Positions 28,148-34,663 of a DNA stretch of 34,692 bases are shown piece by piece. A program made the position numbers and the translations under genes. Below the pieces are notes generated by a model. The model was not told where the DNA came from, did not search any database, and was given only the letters and a program-made list of their open reading frames with translations. Each line of letters opens with the position of its first letter. Positions within the stretch are counted from its first letter, which is position 1. Origin of the DNA: Thiospirillum jenense (GTDB taxonomy: Bacteria; Pseudomonadota; Gammaproteobacteria; Chromatiales; Chromatiaceae); the NCBI RefSeq assembly GCF_014145225.1, contig NZ_JABVCQ010000033.1, positions 1 to 34,692 of the forward strand. Reading direction: 5' to 3'.

Positions 28148-30240
28148 GGTTGTAAGCGCGAAATGTCGGCAATACGGAATAATTGTTTTTGCAAAGCCGC
28201 TAATAATGCTAACCGATTGCGCTGTATCGCTAAATCTTCGGTCATCACCATCACCGCGTCAAAGAATTGATCTACCGCCGTGCGCAATTGGGCAAGCGTC
28301 ATTAAGGCAGTGGTGTAATCACCAATGGCTAATAACGGTGTGATTTGATTAGTCAGCGTTTGCAATGCGGTTGCTAATGCCAGCTCGGCCGGTTCAATTA
28401 ACAACTCGCTATCAACTATTGCATTTTTATCATCGGTTTGATTGGCAACCGCCGGCGCTTTTTTCAGAATATTGCCAATACGTTTACTCGCAGCGGCTAA
28501 TGAATCGGCCGCCGGCAGGGTGCGGAATTGCGCCACCGCTCGAATACGCGCATTCAAATCCGCTGGGCGCGTGATTCCCAATGCTAATACTGCATCAACA
28601 CAATCAACTGCAATGCCTTGTTCTAAATAATAACTTGCCAAGCGTTCGGCGCAGTAATTAAACACCTCGTCCACCACCGTGGCGGCATTTAATGAATCGG
28701 GAAAGGTCGCGGCGCTCTGAGTAAATAACTGTTTTAAGTCCAGCGGTAATGGACTTTCAATTAAAATGCGCAAGACGGCAATGGCGGCGCGGCGCACTCC
28801 ATACGGGTCTTTTACACCAGTGGGGCGTTGACCAATGGCAAATACGCCAGTGAGTGTATCCACGCGGTCGGCTAAAGCTAATGCGCGGCCAATCGCAGTC
28901 ATGGGTAAATGATCGCCGGCTTGACGCGGTAAATATTGCTCTTCAATTGCAATGGCGACGGCGTCATCTTCACCCGAATGCTGCGCATAATAGCGCCCCA
29001 TCACTCCTTGCAAATTACCGAATTCACCGACCATTTGTGTGACTAAATCGGCTTTCGCTAATAACGCGGCGCGTTCACACAAGGCGGGTGATAATTTTAA
29101 TTGCGCGGCAATGAATTGCATCACTTGCACAATACGGCGGGCGCGTTCCCCTATTGAACCTAATTGCTCTTGAAAAACGACCTGATCTAATTGCGGCAGG
29201 CGCGTGGCGAGCGGTTGTTTGCGGTCTTGTTCCCAAAAGAATTGCGCATCGGTGAAGCGCGGGCGAATGACACGTTCATTGCCATGTTGCACGACGTCCG
29301 GTTGTTGACTGGCGATATTGGCAATGACAATAAAATGCGGCAATAAGGTTAATTCAGCACCAGTTGCAGTGAACAGCGGCACATACTTTTGATTTTTCTG
29401 CATAGTTTCAATTAACACTTCTTGCGGGACGGCGAGAAATGCTGAATCAAACTGCCCTAATAACGCGACCGGCCATTCACACAACGCGGTGATTTCATCT
29501 AATAATGCTTCGGGATAAATCGCCTGTCCATTCACCGACTGCGCTAGTTGATTAACTTGTTGTTGAATCAATTGACGGCGGACGGCAAAATCAGGTTCGA
29601 CAAAATGCTCGCGTAATGCTTGAACGTACTCACTCGGCTGGGTTAATTCAATGGCGGCGGGCGAATGAAACCTATGCCCGTAGGTGATGGGTTGTATTGC
29701 AATCCCCATGACTTCACCGGCAATGGGTTGATTGCCAAATAAGCCGTTAATCCAATGAATTGGCCGCACGAATTCCGCCGTTCCCGCGCCCCACCGCATT
29801 CGTTTGGGAATGGGTAATTCACGCAATACTTGATAAATAATGTCGGGTAATGCGGCGCTAGTTATTTGCCCCGGCGTCACCGCTTGATGAATTAACCATT
29901 GCCCTTTATCGGTGGTGAGCGTAGTTAATTCATTCACCGCCACGCCGCACGAATTGGCAAAACCGATTGCCGCCGGCGTCGGTGCGCCAGTGGCATCAAA
30001 GGCGGCGGCGAGCGCCGGCCCGCGCCGTTGCGTCTCCCGTGCTGGTTGCGTGGCGGCAACTGCTTGAATTATCACGGCTAATCGGCGCGGCGTGGAATAC
30101 AGTTGCGCGTCACCGTGACCAATTTGCTGCCGGTCAAGATGCGCGATGATACCGTTGCCAAACGCGGTCATCAGGGTGAACAGCGCGGTCGGCGGCAGTT
30201 CTTCCGTGCCAATTTCGATCAGTAAATCAGCAACTTGCAT
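28144..30240 (-). CDS. glyS: Glycine--tRNA ligase beta subunit
   Basis: Beta chain of the heterotetrameric bacterial glycyl-tRNA synthetase, which recognises tRNA(Gly). About 698 residues, beginning [17 protein letters not shown], with RRLAV, the HD-like region (LAKADLVTQMVGEFGNLQGVMG), DPYGVRRAA and a C-terminal anticodon-binding part ending in a short helix. The ATG at 30240 shares its A with the glyQ stop, with GGGAG upstream; an in-frame GTG lies one codon earlier. It is coupled to glyQ upstream and to the MazG-like gene downstream. Confidence 0.97.
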   Translation of the reverse strand: MQVADLLIEIGTEELPPTALFTLMTAFGNGIIAHLDRQQIGHGDAQLYSTPRRLAVIIQAVAATQPARETQRRGPALAAAFDATGAPTPAAIGFANSCGVAVNELTTLTTDKGQWLIHQAVTPGQITSAALPDIIYQVLRELPIPKRMRWGAGTAEFVRPIHWINGLFGNQPIAGEVMGIAIQPITYGHRFHSPAAIELTQPSEYVQALREHFVEPDFAVRRQLIQQQVNQLAQSVNGQAIYPEALLDEITALCEWPVALLGQFDSAFLAVPQEVLIETMQKNQKYVPLFTATGAELTLLPHFIVIANIASQQPDVVQHGNERVIRPRFTDAQFFWEQDRKQPLATRLPQLDQVVFQEQLGSIGERARRIVQVMQFIAAQLKLSPALCERAALLAKADLVTQMVGEFGNLQGVMGRYYAQHSGEDDAVAIAIEEQYLPRQAGDHLPMTAIGRALALADRVDTLTGVFAIGQRPTGVKDPYGVRRAAIAVLRILIESPLPLDLKQLFTQSAATFPDSLNAATVVDEVFNYCAERLASYYLEQGIAVDCVDAVLALGITRPADLNARIRAVAQFRTLPAADSLAAASKRIGNILKKAPAVANQTDDKNAIVDSELLIEPAELALATALQTLTNQITPLLAIGDYTTALMTLAQLRTAVDQFFDAVMVMTEDLAIQRNRLALLAALQKQLFRIADISRLQP

Positions 30241-31157
30241 CACTCGCTCCCCTCGGCTTTCGCCAGCATCGGGAATCCCAACCGCTCGCGGCTGTCAAAA
30301 TACGACTGCGCCACCGCCCGCGCCAACGTGCGCACCCGCAAAATAAATCGCTGGCGCTCGGTGACGGAAATCGCGCCCCGCGCATCGAGCAAGTTGAATA
30401 GGTGCGAGGCTTGCAGCACCTGTTCGTAGGCCGGCAGCGCCAATCCCGCCGCGACCAACTGCTGACTTTGGCGCTCGCACACGTCAAATTGCGCAAATAA
30501 CGCGGCGATGTCGGCATGTTCAAAGTTAAATGCCGACTGTTCGACCTCATTTTGATGAAACACGTCGCCGTAACTCAAGCGCCCGCTCGGCGTGATCGTC
30601 CAGGTCAAGTCAAATACGCTGTCCACGCCCTGCAAATACATCGCCAGCCGTTCGAGGCCGTAGGTGATTTCGCCGCTGACCGGCCGGCATTCCAATCCGC
30701 CAACTTGTTGAAAATAGGTGAATTGTGTGACCTCCATGCCGTTGAGCCACACTTCCCAACCCAGCCCCCACGCGCCCAGCGTCGGTGATTCCCAGTTGTC
30801 TTCGACGAAGCGGATGTCGTGGACGAGCGGGTCGAAACCGAGCAGCCGCAGTGAGTCAAGGTACAGTTTTTGGATGTCGGGCGGCGACGGTTTGAGGATG
30901 ACTTGGAATTGATAATAGTGTTGCAAACGGTTGGGATTTTGCCCGTAGCGCCCGTCGGTTGGGCGGCGACTGGGTTGCACATACGCACAATTCCACGGTT
31001 CCGGCCCGATGGCGCGTAAAAAAGTGGCGGGGTGGAAGGTGCCAGCGCCGACTTCCATGTCATACGGTTGCAAAATCGCGCAGCCCTGCGCAGCCCAGTA
31101 GCGTTGCAGGGTGAAAATGACATCTTGGAAAGTGGCGGGGCGGTCGGTCGGCTGCAA
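30240..31157 (-). CDS. glyQ: Glycine--tRNA ligase alpha subunit
   Basis: Catalytic alpha chain of the alpha2-beta2 glycyl-tRNA synthetase. The 305 residues carry [35 protein letters not shown], the [16 protein letters not shown] segment, [18 protein letters not shown] and [10 protein letters not shown], matching the family end to end. First gene of the glyQ-glyS-mazG-like-gmhB-plsC run. Upstream lie REP-type repeats. Confidence 0.97.
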   Translation of the reverse strand: MQPTDRPATFQDVIFTLQRYWAAQGCAILQPYDMEVGAGTFHPATFLRAIGPEPWNCAYVQPSRRPTDGRYGQNPNRLQHYYQFQVILKPSPPDIQKLYLDSLRLLGFDPLVHDIRFVEDNWESPTLGAWGLGWEVWLNGMEVTQFTYFQQVGGLECRPVSGEITYGLERLAMYLQGVDSVFDLTWTITPSGRLSYGDVFHQNEVEQSAFNFEHADIAALFAQFDVCERQSQQLVAAGLALPAYEQVLQASHLFNLLDARGAISVTERQRFILRVRTLARAVAQSYFDSRERLGFPMLAKAEGSE

Positions 31158-31240
31158 GGCGCGGTCTCCAGCGCATGAGAAGATGGCGCAGTATAGCGAT
31201 TTTTGGGCGGATTTGCTTGCCGATTGCCGAATTTGGGGAA

Positions 31241-31266
31241 GCCCGCCTTTGAAAAAGGGGATTTAA
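31241..31266. repeat. CCCCCTTT/AAAGGGGG-type hairpin repeat, copy 1
   Basis: CCCGCCTTT pairs imperfectly with AAAAAGGGG and is followed by ATTTAATCAAA and then TGGGGGGATTT. The same core plus GATTTAATCAAA occurs at 33543-33582, so this is a dispersed element and not just a terminator. Confidence 0.55.
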
Positions 31267-31294
31267 TCAAAGCAAATGATTGGGGGGATTTGAT

Positions 31295-31320
31295 CGTTCC
31301 CACGATCCAGCGTGGGAACG
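31295..31320. repeat. REP-like palindrome, copy 2
   Basis: Perfect 10-bp arms CGTTCCCACG and CGTGGGAACG around ATCCAG. Together with the hairpin repeat just left of it and copy 3 at 31468, it fills the 433-base gap between glyQ and the first antitoxin gene. Confidence 0.75.
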
Positions 31321-31412
31321 TGATATTTGAAGAATCAATTGGTTAGAATTGAAAACTGAAGTCAGCTTTTCATTATCGTTCTATTGTTGTTGCAACATTT
31401 GAATGATTGATT

Positions 31413-31430
31413 AGTATCAAATATGATACT
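31413..31430. repeat. Short perfect inverted repeat
   Basis: Arms AGTATCA and TGATACT around AATA, lying between the two REP copies in non-coding sequence. It may be an operator remnant or part of a larger repeat. Confidence 0.3.
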
Positions 31431-31467
31431 GCTTAAACCATAACCGTTGGATTTTTAAAGAAGAGTG

Positions 31468-31493
31468 CGTTCCCACGCTGGAGCGTGGGAACG
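31468..31493. repeat. REP-like palindrome, copy 3, abutting a truncated toxin gene
   Basis: Near-perfect 12-bp arms CGTTCCCACGCT and AGCGTGGGAACG around GG. It ends 17 bases from the premature stop of the PIN toxin remnant, where the rest of that gene would have been. Confidence 0.8.
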
Positions 31494-31510
31494 ATCAGTA
31501 ATAATCCATG

Positions 31511-31588
31511 TTAGAACAACCCTAATGAAAGGCGCGCTGGACTAATCAATGCCCACAGCAATATTTGGGTGTCAAGCAAATAGCGCAT
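31511..31588 (-). pseudogene. Truncated PIN-domain (VapC-type) toxin remnant
   Basis: Starting with ATG two bases after the antitoxin stop, the frame reads MRYLLDTQILLWALISPARL and ends at TAA after 25 codons. This is the start of a PIN-domain ribonuclease, including the first conserved acidic residue (D6 in LLDT). A normal toxin runs about 125-140 residues; the later acidic residues are absent and the downstream sequence shows no PIN coding in any frame I read. The gene was most likely cut by deletion or by arrival of the REP element now lying beyond the stop. Not expected to be active. Confidence 0.7.
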
Positions 31589-31590
31589 GT

Positions 31591-31806
31591 CTAAAAATAC
31601 TCGTTAAAGTCGTCAATTAGCGTATTAAAATCTTCGGGAATAGAATACCCGCGCTGCGCTAAACTACCGAGTTTAACGCCCTGGTTTGGCGTCCATTCTG
31701 TATTTTCAATAAAGGTTACAATCACCTGTGCATGACGCATTGTGGGTGGTAATTCATCAAGAATCACTTGCCCATTTTCATACGTTCCCGTAATTGCAGT
31801 GTGCAT
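31591..31806 (-). CDS. Antitoxin of a PIN-toxin module (DUF2281-like)
   Basis: About 71 residues from ATG 31806, which follows AGGAG at ideal spacing; an upstream ATG at 31827 is less likely. The N-terminus TAITGTYENGQVILDELPP is the beta-strand pattern of small antitoxins. The C-terminus GVKLGSLAQRGYSIPEDFN followed by DDFNEYF is the toxin-wrapping tail typical of antitoxins paired with PIN toxins. Its toxin partner immediately downstream is truncated, leaving it an orphan antitoxin. Family name from pattern memory; function firmly antitoxin-like. Confidence 0.75.
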   Translation of the reverse strand: MHTAITGTYENGQVILDELPPTMRHAQVIVTFIENTEWTPNQGVKLGSLAQRGYSIPEDFNTLIDDFNEYF

Positions 31807-31848
31807 GATTTTCACTCCTAAACTCATTTAATTAATCACTCCCACCCG

Positions 31849-31964
31849 CTACGCCCCCATCGCCGCCGTTTTAATTTCAGCCGCCACCAATGGAAATGTA
31901 TTAGGTTAGCCTGCCCAATTGGTAATGAATTGATTGCGGAGCGGGGCGCGGGCAACCCAACCTA
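31849..31964. repeat. MITE-like repeat, copy A, with ADEIK-type coding remnant
   Basis: Inverted arms TAGGTTAGCCTGCCC (31902-31916) and GGGCAACCCAACCTA (31950-31964) flank a 33-base loop. Next to the left arm, read on the minus strand, is the remnant FPLVAAEIKTAAMGA followed by a stop. Copies C (33361-33504) and D (34032-34135) share the same arrangement, and the coding part resembles the hicB-linked small ORF at 32463-32552. Confidence 0.65.
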
Positions 31965-31970
31965 CACTGC

Positions 31971-32192
31971 TCATGCTGCCAGCAGACATTCGATATTTTT
32001 AATGACAATACGCGGTATTTGGTCAGCACCAAACAGTTGTTTAGCATCCAAAATTTCAATGCCAACTAGCGTTTCATTCGTGCCGATATTAAATGCCACG
32101 TCTTCATTAAGCCGCACTGTTCGGCATTCCTGCGGCTCATCAATTAAACGAATATACAGCGCGTCTATTTCAGAATCATAGATAATGTGCAT
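31971..32192 (-). CDS. DUF2283 family protein
   Basis: 73 residues starting MHIIYDSEIDALYIRL, the hallmark of DUF2283, with a following VRLNEDVAFNIGTNETLVGIEILDA strand pattern. Members commonly sit beside DUF4258 genes, as here (19 bases downstream of one), in arrangements resembling toxin-antitoxin pairs; biochemical proof is lacking as far as I know. It is the last gene of a minus-strand series hicB, small ORF, DUF4258, DUF2283. Confidence 0.82.
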   Translation of the reverse strand: MHIIYDSEIDALYIRLIDEPQECRTVRLNEDVAFNIGTNETLVGIEILDAKQLFGADQIPRIVIKNIECLLAA

Positions 32193-32211
32193 GGTTGCCT
32201 CGGCATGATTA

Positions 32212-32466
32212 TTAAAAAAAGAAAGTGTACACTGTGATTACGACAATTTCATCAGGTTCGTCTTTTATGACTGGGGCAACCTGTTTAATTGCGTAGTATT
32301 TGCCTTGCCAATGTGATTCAAAGGCAAAGTTAAAGCGGCATAATAATCGCTCGTGTTTTGCCGCTTCTCTTTCGCCTTCACAAATAGCGCGAATGACTTC
32401 GTCATGGGTAGCGCCACGTTCAAGACATTGCGTTTGGGCATGGCGTGATAAACGAATTGGTTTCAC
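32212..32466 (-). CDS. DUF4258 family protein, putative toxin partner of DUF2283
   Basis: 84 residues with the family pattern RLSRHAQTQCLERGATHDEVIRAI then EREAAKHERLLCRFNF and the C-terminal EIVVITVYTFFF, a RelE/BrnT-like small beta fold by reputation. The start is GTG at 32466, overlapping the stop of the preceding 29-codon ORF (ATGTGA), so translation is coupled. Pairing with the DUF2283 gene downstream suggests a toxin-antitoxin-like module. Confidence 0.78.
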   Translation of the reverse strand: MKPIRLSRHAQTQCLERGATHDEVIRAICEGEREAAKHERLLCRFNFAFESHWQGKYYAIKQVAPVIKDEPDEIVVITVYTFFF

Positions 32467-32552
32467 ATTCGCTCTCCGTTCATTAAATACGCTCCCATCA
32501 CCGCTGATTTAATTTCATCCGCCACCAACGCTGCAATGACGTTGACATTCAT
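32463..32552 (-). CDS. Small ORF coupled to orphan hicB and DUF4258 (ADEIK-MGAY peptide)
   Basis: 29 codons: starts MNVNVIAALVADEIK and continues SAVMGAYLMNGERM. Its ATG shares a base with the hicB stop (TAATG), and its end overlaps the DUF4258 GTG start. Three other copies of the central block occur at 31849-31898, 33361-33438 and 34032-34118, mainly with synonymous or conservative changes, which argues for past or present coding. No family is recognised. It could be a real micro-protein or the tail of a lost gene. Confidence 0.45.
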   Translation of the reverse strand: MNVNVIAALVADEIKSAVMGAYLMNGERM

Positions 32553-32776
32553 TAGCCAGCATTTGCCACCATTGGGCGAATGGTGACGGGTGGTAATTCG
32601 CGTCCGGCGGCTTGTAACGCATTGATGACATCGGCAATGACTTCGCATAATTCACCATATAAAACCACCGGATCATCACCATGAATACCGGTAATTAAAT
32701 CGGGGCATTGACCAATATACACTTGATCGGTTTCACTCCATTCAATCCATTTAAGATATTGATCGCCGGGTTTCAT
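32552..32776 (-). CDS. hicB: HicB-like antitoxin, orphan copy without HicA
   Basis: 74 residues MKPGDQYLKWIEWSETDQVY followed by IGQCPDL, HGDDPVVLYGELCEVIADVI and a Pro-rich end: the partial RNase H fold of HicB without a separate C-terminal DNA-binding domain. It differs from the hicB at 33601-33825 by 4 bases and one residue (D26 here, N26 there). No hicA lies upstream; its own ribosome site AGGAG is in the 65-base gap to the divergent Phd/YoeB operon. It may supply antitoxin in trans to the intact pair. Confidence 0.85.
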   Translation of the reverse strand: MKPGDQYLKWIEWSETDQVYIGQCPDLITGIHGDDPVVLYGELCEVIADVINALQAAGRELPPVTIRPMVANAG

Positions 32777-32781
32777 GGTAG

Positions 32782-32800
32782 ACTACTCCTGAATAGTAGT
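32782..32800. promoter_or_regulatory. Inverted repeat in the hicB/phd divergent gap, possible operator
   Basis: ACTACT and AGTAGT arms, 7 bases apart, in the 65-base region between the divergent hicB and phd starts. Toxin-antitoxin operons are usually autorepressed by binding such palindromes. The left arm covers the hicB ribosome-site region. Inference only. Confidence 0.35.
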
Positions 32801-32841
32801 TGATTTTCTTACAGTAGAAAATTGTTTGTGAGGATTTGAGG

Positions 32842-33075
32842 ATGTTAAACGCCGATAGTACGCAAACGCTAGACCAGCTCATTGATGTGACAATTGCCAA
32901 CCAGCAACCAGTGATGATTCATGGTAAATCTGCCAATGCCGTTTTACTCTCAGAACATGATTGGAATGCAATTAACGAGACGCTGTATCTGCTGTCAATT
33001 CCGGGAATGCGGGAGTCATTGCGTGATGGGATGGCAACGCATATTGATGATTGTAGCGCAGAATTGGAATGGTGA
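32842..33075 (+). CDS. Phd/YefM-type antitoxin
   Basis: 77 residues from ATG 32842, with AGGA seven bases before it; the longer frame from TTG 32836 adds two residues. The N-terminal half TLDQLIDVTIANQQPVMIHG and AVLLSEHDWNAINETLYLL is the Phd/YefM dimerisation and DNA-binding fold; the acidic C-terminus (DGMATHIDDCSAELEW) would wrap the toxin. It overlaps the YoeB-type toxin gene, a classic antitoxin-first module with autoregulation expected. Confidence 0.88.
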   Translation: MLNADSTQTLDQLIDVTIANQQPVMIHGKSANAVLLSEHDWNAINETLYLLSIPGMRESLRDGMATHIDDCSAELEW

Positions 33076-33335
33076 TGTGGGAATTGCGCTACACGCATCA
33101 AGCGAAAAAAGATGCCAAACAATTGGCGGCGTCTGGATTAAAACATAAAGCGCAAGAATTATTAAACATCATCCGTCATAACCCTTATCAAAACCCGCCA
33201 CCTTATGAAAAGCTGGTTGGTGATCTCGCCGGTGCCTATTCCCGTCGTATTAACAGTCAGCATCGGTTGGTTTATCAGGTTTTGAAGCAAGAACAGAGTA
33301 TAAAAGTGTTACGCATGTGGACACACTATGAATGA
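33075..33335 (+). CDS. YoeB/Txe-type mRNA interferase toxin
   Basis: 86 residues from ATG 33075 (shares a base with the antitoxin stop), beginning MWELRYTHQAKKDAKQLA and containing NPPPYEKLVGDLAGAYSRRIN, QHRLVYQV and the terminal RMWTHYE, the Txe/YoeB signature with catalytic His and Tyr at the end. Cleaves mRNA on the ribosome when free of antitoxin. All signature parts are intact, so it is probably active. Starts at 33069 or 33072 are possible. Confidence 0.9.
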   Translation: MWELRYTHQAKKDAKQLAASGLKHKAQELLNIIRHNPYQNPPPYEKLVGDLAGAYSRRINSQHRLVYQVLKQEQSIKVLRMWTHYE

Positions 33336-33360
33336 CTGGCATTGTTGATCTGCGCAGTTT

Positions 33361-33504
33361 TTAATTTGCCATATTTGCCACTACCCAATACGCCCCCATT
33401 GCCGCCGTTTTAATTTCATCCGCCGCCAATAGAAATGTAGTGGGTTGGCTTGCCCAATTGGTGATGAATTGATTGCGGGGCGGTGTGTGGGCAACCCAAC
33501 CTAC
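33361..33504. repeat. MITE-like repeat, copy C, with ADEIK-MGAY coding remnant
   Basis: Arms GTGGGTTGGCTTGCCC (33440-33455) and GGGCAACCCAACCTAC (33489-33504), 14 of 16 pairing. On the minus strand 33438-33361 reads TFLLAADEIKTAAMGAYWVV and on to a stop after ANMAN. The open frame continues back through the arm without an ATG. Confidence 0.65.
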
Positions 33505-33542
33505 GCTGCTGCCCATTCAATTGAATTAACCATTTTTTATTA

Positions 33543-33582
33543 GCCCCCCTTTGGAAAAGGGGGGGTGGGGGATTTAATCAAA
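33543..33582. repeat. CCCCCTTT/AAAGGGGG-type hairpin repeat, copy 2
   Basis: CCCCCCTTT pairs with AAAAGGGGGG to give a strong hairpin, followed by GTGGGGGATTTAATCAAAA as in copy 1. It sits right at the point where the small ORF following hicB (MNIN...) loses similarity to its intact relative. Confidence 0.65.
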
Positions 33583-33601
33583 AGCGGGAGTTGATATTCA
33601 T
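33578..33601 (-). pseudogene. Interrupted start of the hicB-linked small ORF
   Basis: ATG overlapping the hicB stop (TGATG) reads MNINSRF then TGA. The relative after the orphan hicB reads MNVNVIAAL and continues for 29 codons. Here similarity ends after four codons, at the edge of the hairpin repeat, and the matching tail is found about 150 bases further on at 33438-33361. Read as one ORF split by repeat elements. Confidence 0.5.
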
Positions 33602-33825
33602 CAGCCAGCATTTGCCACCATTGGGCGAATGGTGACGGGTGGTAATTCGCGTCCGGCAGCTTGTAACGCATTGATGACATCGGCAATGACTTCGCATAGC
33701 TCACCATATAAAACCACCGGATCATCACCATGAATACCGGTAATTAAATTGGGGCATTGACCAATATACACTTGATCGGTTTCACTCCATTCAATCCATT
33801 TAAGATATTGATCGCCGGGTTTCAT
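33601..33825 (-). CDS. hicB: HicB antitoxin of the intact HicAB pair
   Basis: 74 residues, identical to the copy at 32552-32776 apart from N26. Preceded by AGGAGT and overlapping the hicA stop (CAATGA), so it is translated with the toxin. HicB blocks HicA by binding it directly; this short form lacks an obvious DNA-binding domain, so regulation may depend on another region. Confidence 0.9.
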   Translation of the reverse strand: MKPGDQYLKWIEWSETDQVYIGQCPNLITGIHGDDPVVLYGELCEVIADVINALQAAGRELPPVTIRPMVANAG

Positions 33826-34022
33826 TGCACACTCCTAATCGCAGTGATGATTTGCTGTTCTTGGTATCGTTTAGCATCATCGCCCAGTTGTCCACTGACG
33901 GTAATAGCGCCGGGATAATTCGGGTGTATGAATTTGCGATGTGAACCCTTGCCGGCTTTGGGTATTTCAACAAATCCAGCGGCGTGTAATGCACTTAATA
34001 AATCGCGGATTTTCTTTGGCAT
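33822..34022 (-). CDS. hicA: HicA mRNA interferase toxin
   Basis: 66 residues with a double-stranded-RNA-binding-like fold: KKIRDLLSALHAAGFVEI followed by GKGSHRKFIHP with the catalytic histidine in GSHRKF, and GQLGDDAKRYQEQQIITAI at the C-terminus. Cleaves mRNA independently of ribosomes when unbound. Toxin-first order, normal for hicAB. The ATG is nine bases after the stop of an upstream ADEIK-type remnant and has no clear ribosome site of its own, so expression may depend on read-through translation from upstream. Confidence 0.92.
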   Translation of the reverse strand: MPKKIRDLLSALHAAGFVEIPKAGKGSHRKFIHPNYPGAITVSGQLGDDAKRYQEQQIITAIRSVQ

Positions 34023-34031
34023 AACGCTGAT

Positions 34032-34135
34032 TTAATCCGAATTGTGCAACGCATTAATGACTACCAGATACGCCCCCATCGCCGCCGTTTTAATCTCATC
34101 CGCCGCCAATAGAAATGTATTAGGTTGGCTTGCCC
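34032..34135. repeat. MITE-like repeat, copy D (right arm missing), with ADEIK-MGAY remnant
   Basis: Left arm TAGGTTGGCTTGCCC at 34121-34135 and the adjoining loop are kept as far as GATTGCGG; the right arm is gone. On the minus strand 34118-34032 reads TFLLAADEIKTAAMGAYLVV, then INALHNSD and a stop nine bases before hicA. No ATG is in frame upstream before a TAA near 34164. Confidence 0.65.
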
Positions 34136-34176
34136 AATTGGTGGTGAATTGATTGCGGTATTTTTAATAAAAATTG

Positions 34177-34401
34177 CTACGATAACTCCTGTTCATCAAT
34201 CCCTAAACGCTGACACAAATCAGTTAAACTGATGGTTGGTTCATTACCCGCCGTTGCCTGCGCTTGACGCAATAACAATAAATCTTCTAAATCCTCTAGT
34301 TCGTCTAAATAGTTTTTTAGACGATTAAATTCATCAATTGATAACACCACAAACTGCGGCTGACCTTGACTGGGTAGAAAGTCGGGATGCAATTCAATCA
34401 T
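34177..34401 (-). CDS. Antitoxin partner of RelE-type toxin (Phd/RelB-like)
   Basis: About 74 residues from ATG 34401, eight bases after GAGG; the frame is open further upstream but that part lies inside the toxin gene. Contains FVVLSIDEFNRLKNYLDELE, a Phd-like dimerisation segment, and a leucine/acid-rich helix that would wrap the toxin. Follows the RelE gene by 10 bases: toxin-first order. Confidence 0.75.
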   Translation of the reverse strand: MIELHPDFLPSQGQPQFVVLSIDEFNRLKNYLDELEDLEDLLLLRQAQATAGNEPTISLTDLCQRLGIDEQELS

Positions 34402-34411
34402 GGTTGTTTCC

Positions 34412-34663
34412 TCAGCGGTAGATTTCTCGACGATGCCCAACACGATGAATAATAATGATGCTGTCAACAATTTCAAATAGAATCCGATAATCGCCAACCC
34501 GCAATCGGTATTCAGGGTGAGTGCTTTTCAACTTTTTAATATCTCCGAATAAATTATTTTGCAATGCTGTGATGCCTTTAATAATGTGAATTTGATCTTT
34601 TCGTGGCAAACCGGCGAGGTCTTTTTCTGCACGGCTTTGAAAGCGAAGGGGATAATTTGCCAT
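34412..34663 (-). CDS. RelE/ParE-superfamily toxin
   Basis: 83 residues: YPLRFQSRAEKDLAGLPRKD, then LKSTHPEYRLRVGDYRILFE and the terminal IHRVGHRREIYR, the RelE fold with basic catalytic-face residues typical of ribosome-dependent mRNA interferases. Complete, with the start 30 bases from the window end, so the promoter lies near or beyond the edge. RelE is likelier than the gyrase-poisoning ParE from the C-terminal HRREIY pattern. Confidence 0.88.
   Translation of the reverse strand: MANYPLRFQSRAEKDLAGLPRKDQIHIIKGITALQNNLFGDIKKLKSTHPEYRLRVGDYRILFEIVDSIIIIHRVGHRREIYR

Noticed and set aside
31295-31493. CRISPR-like repeat pair
   Set aside because: Only two palindromic copies with a 147-base gap and no regular spacers; REP-like elements explain them better.
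34402-34497. Signal-peptide-like N-terminus on the last antitoxin
   Set aside because: The hydrophobic extension is the out-of-frame 3' end of the RelE-type toxin gene; the ATG at 34401 has a proper ribosome site.
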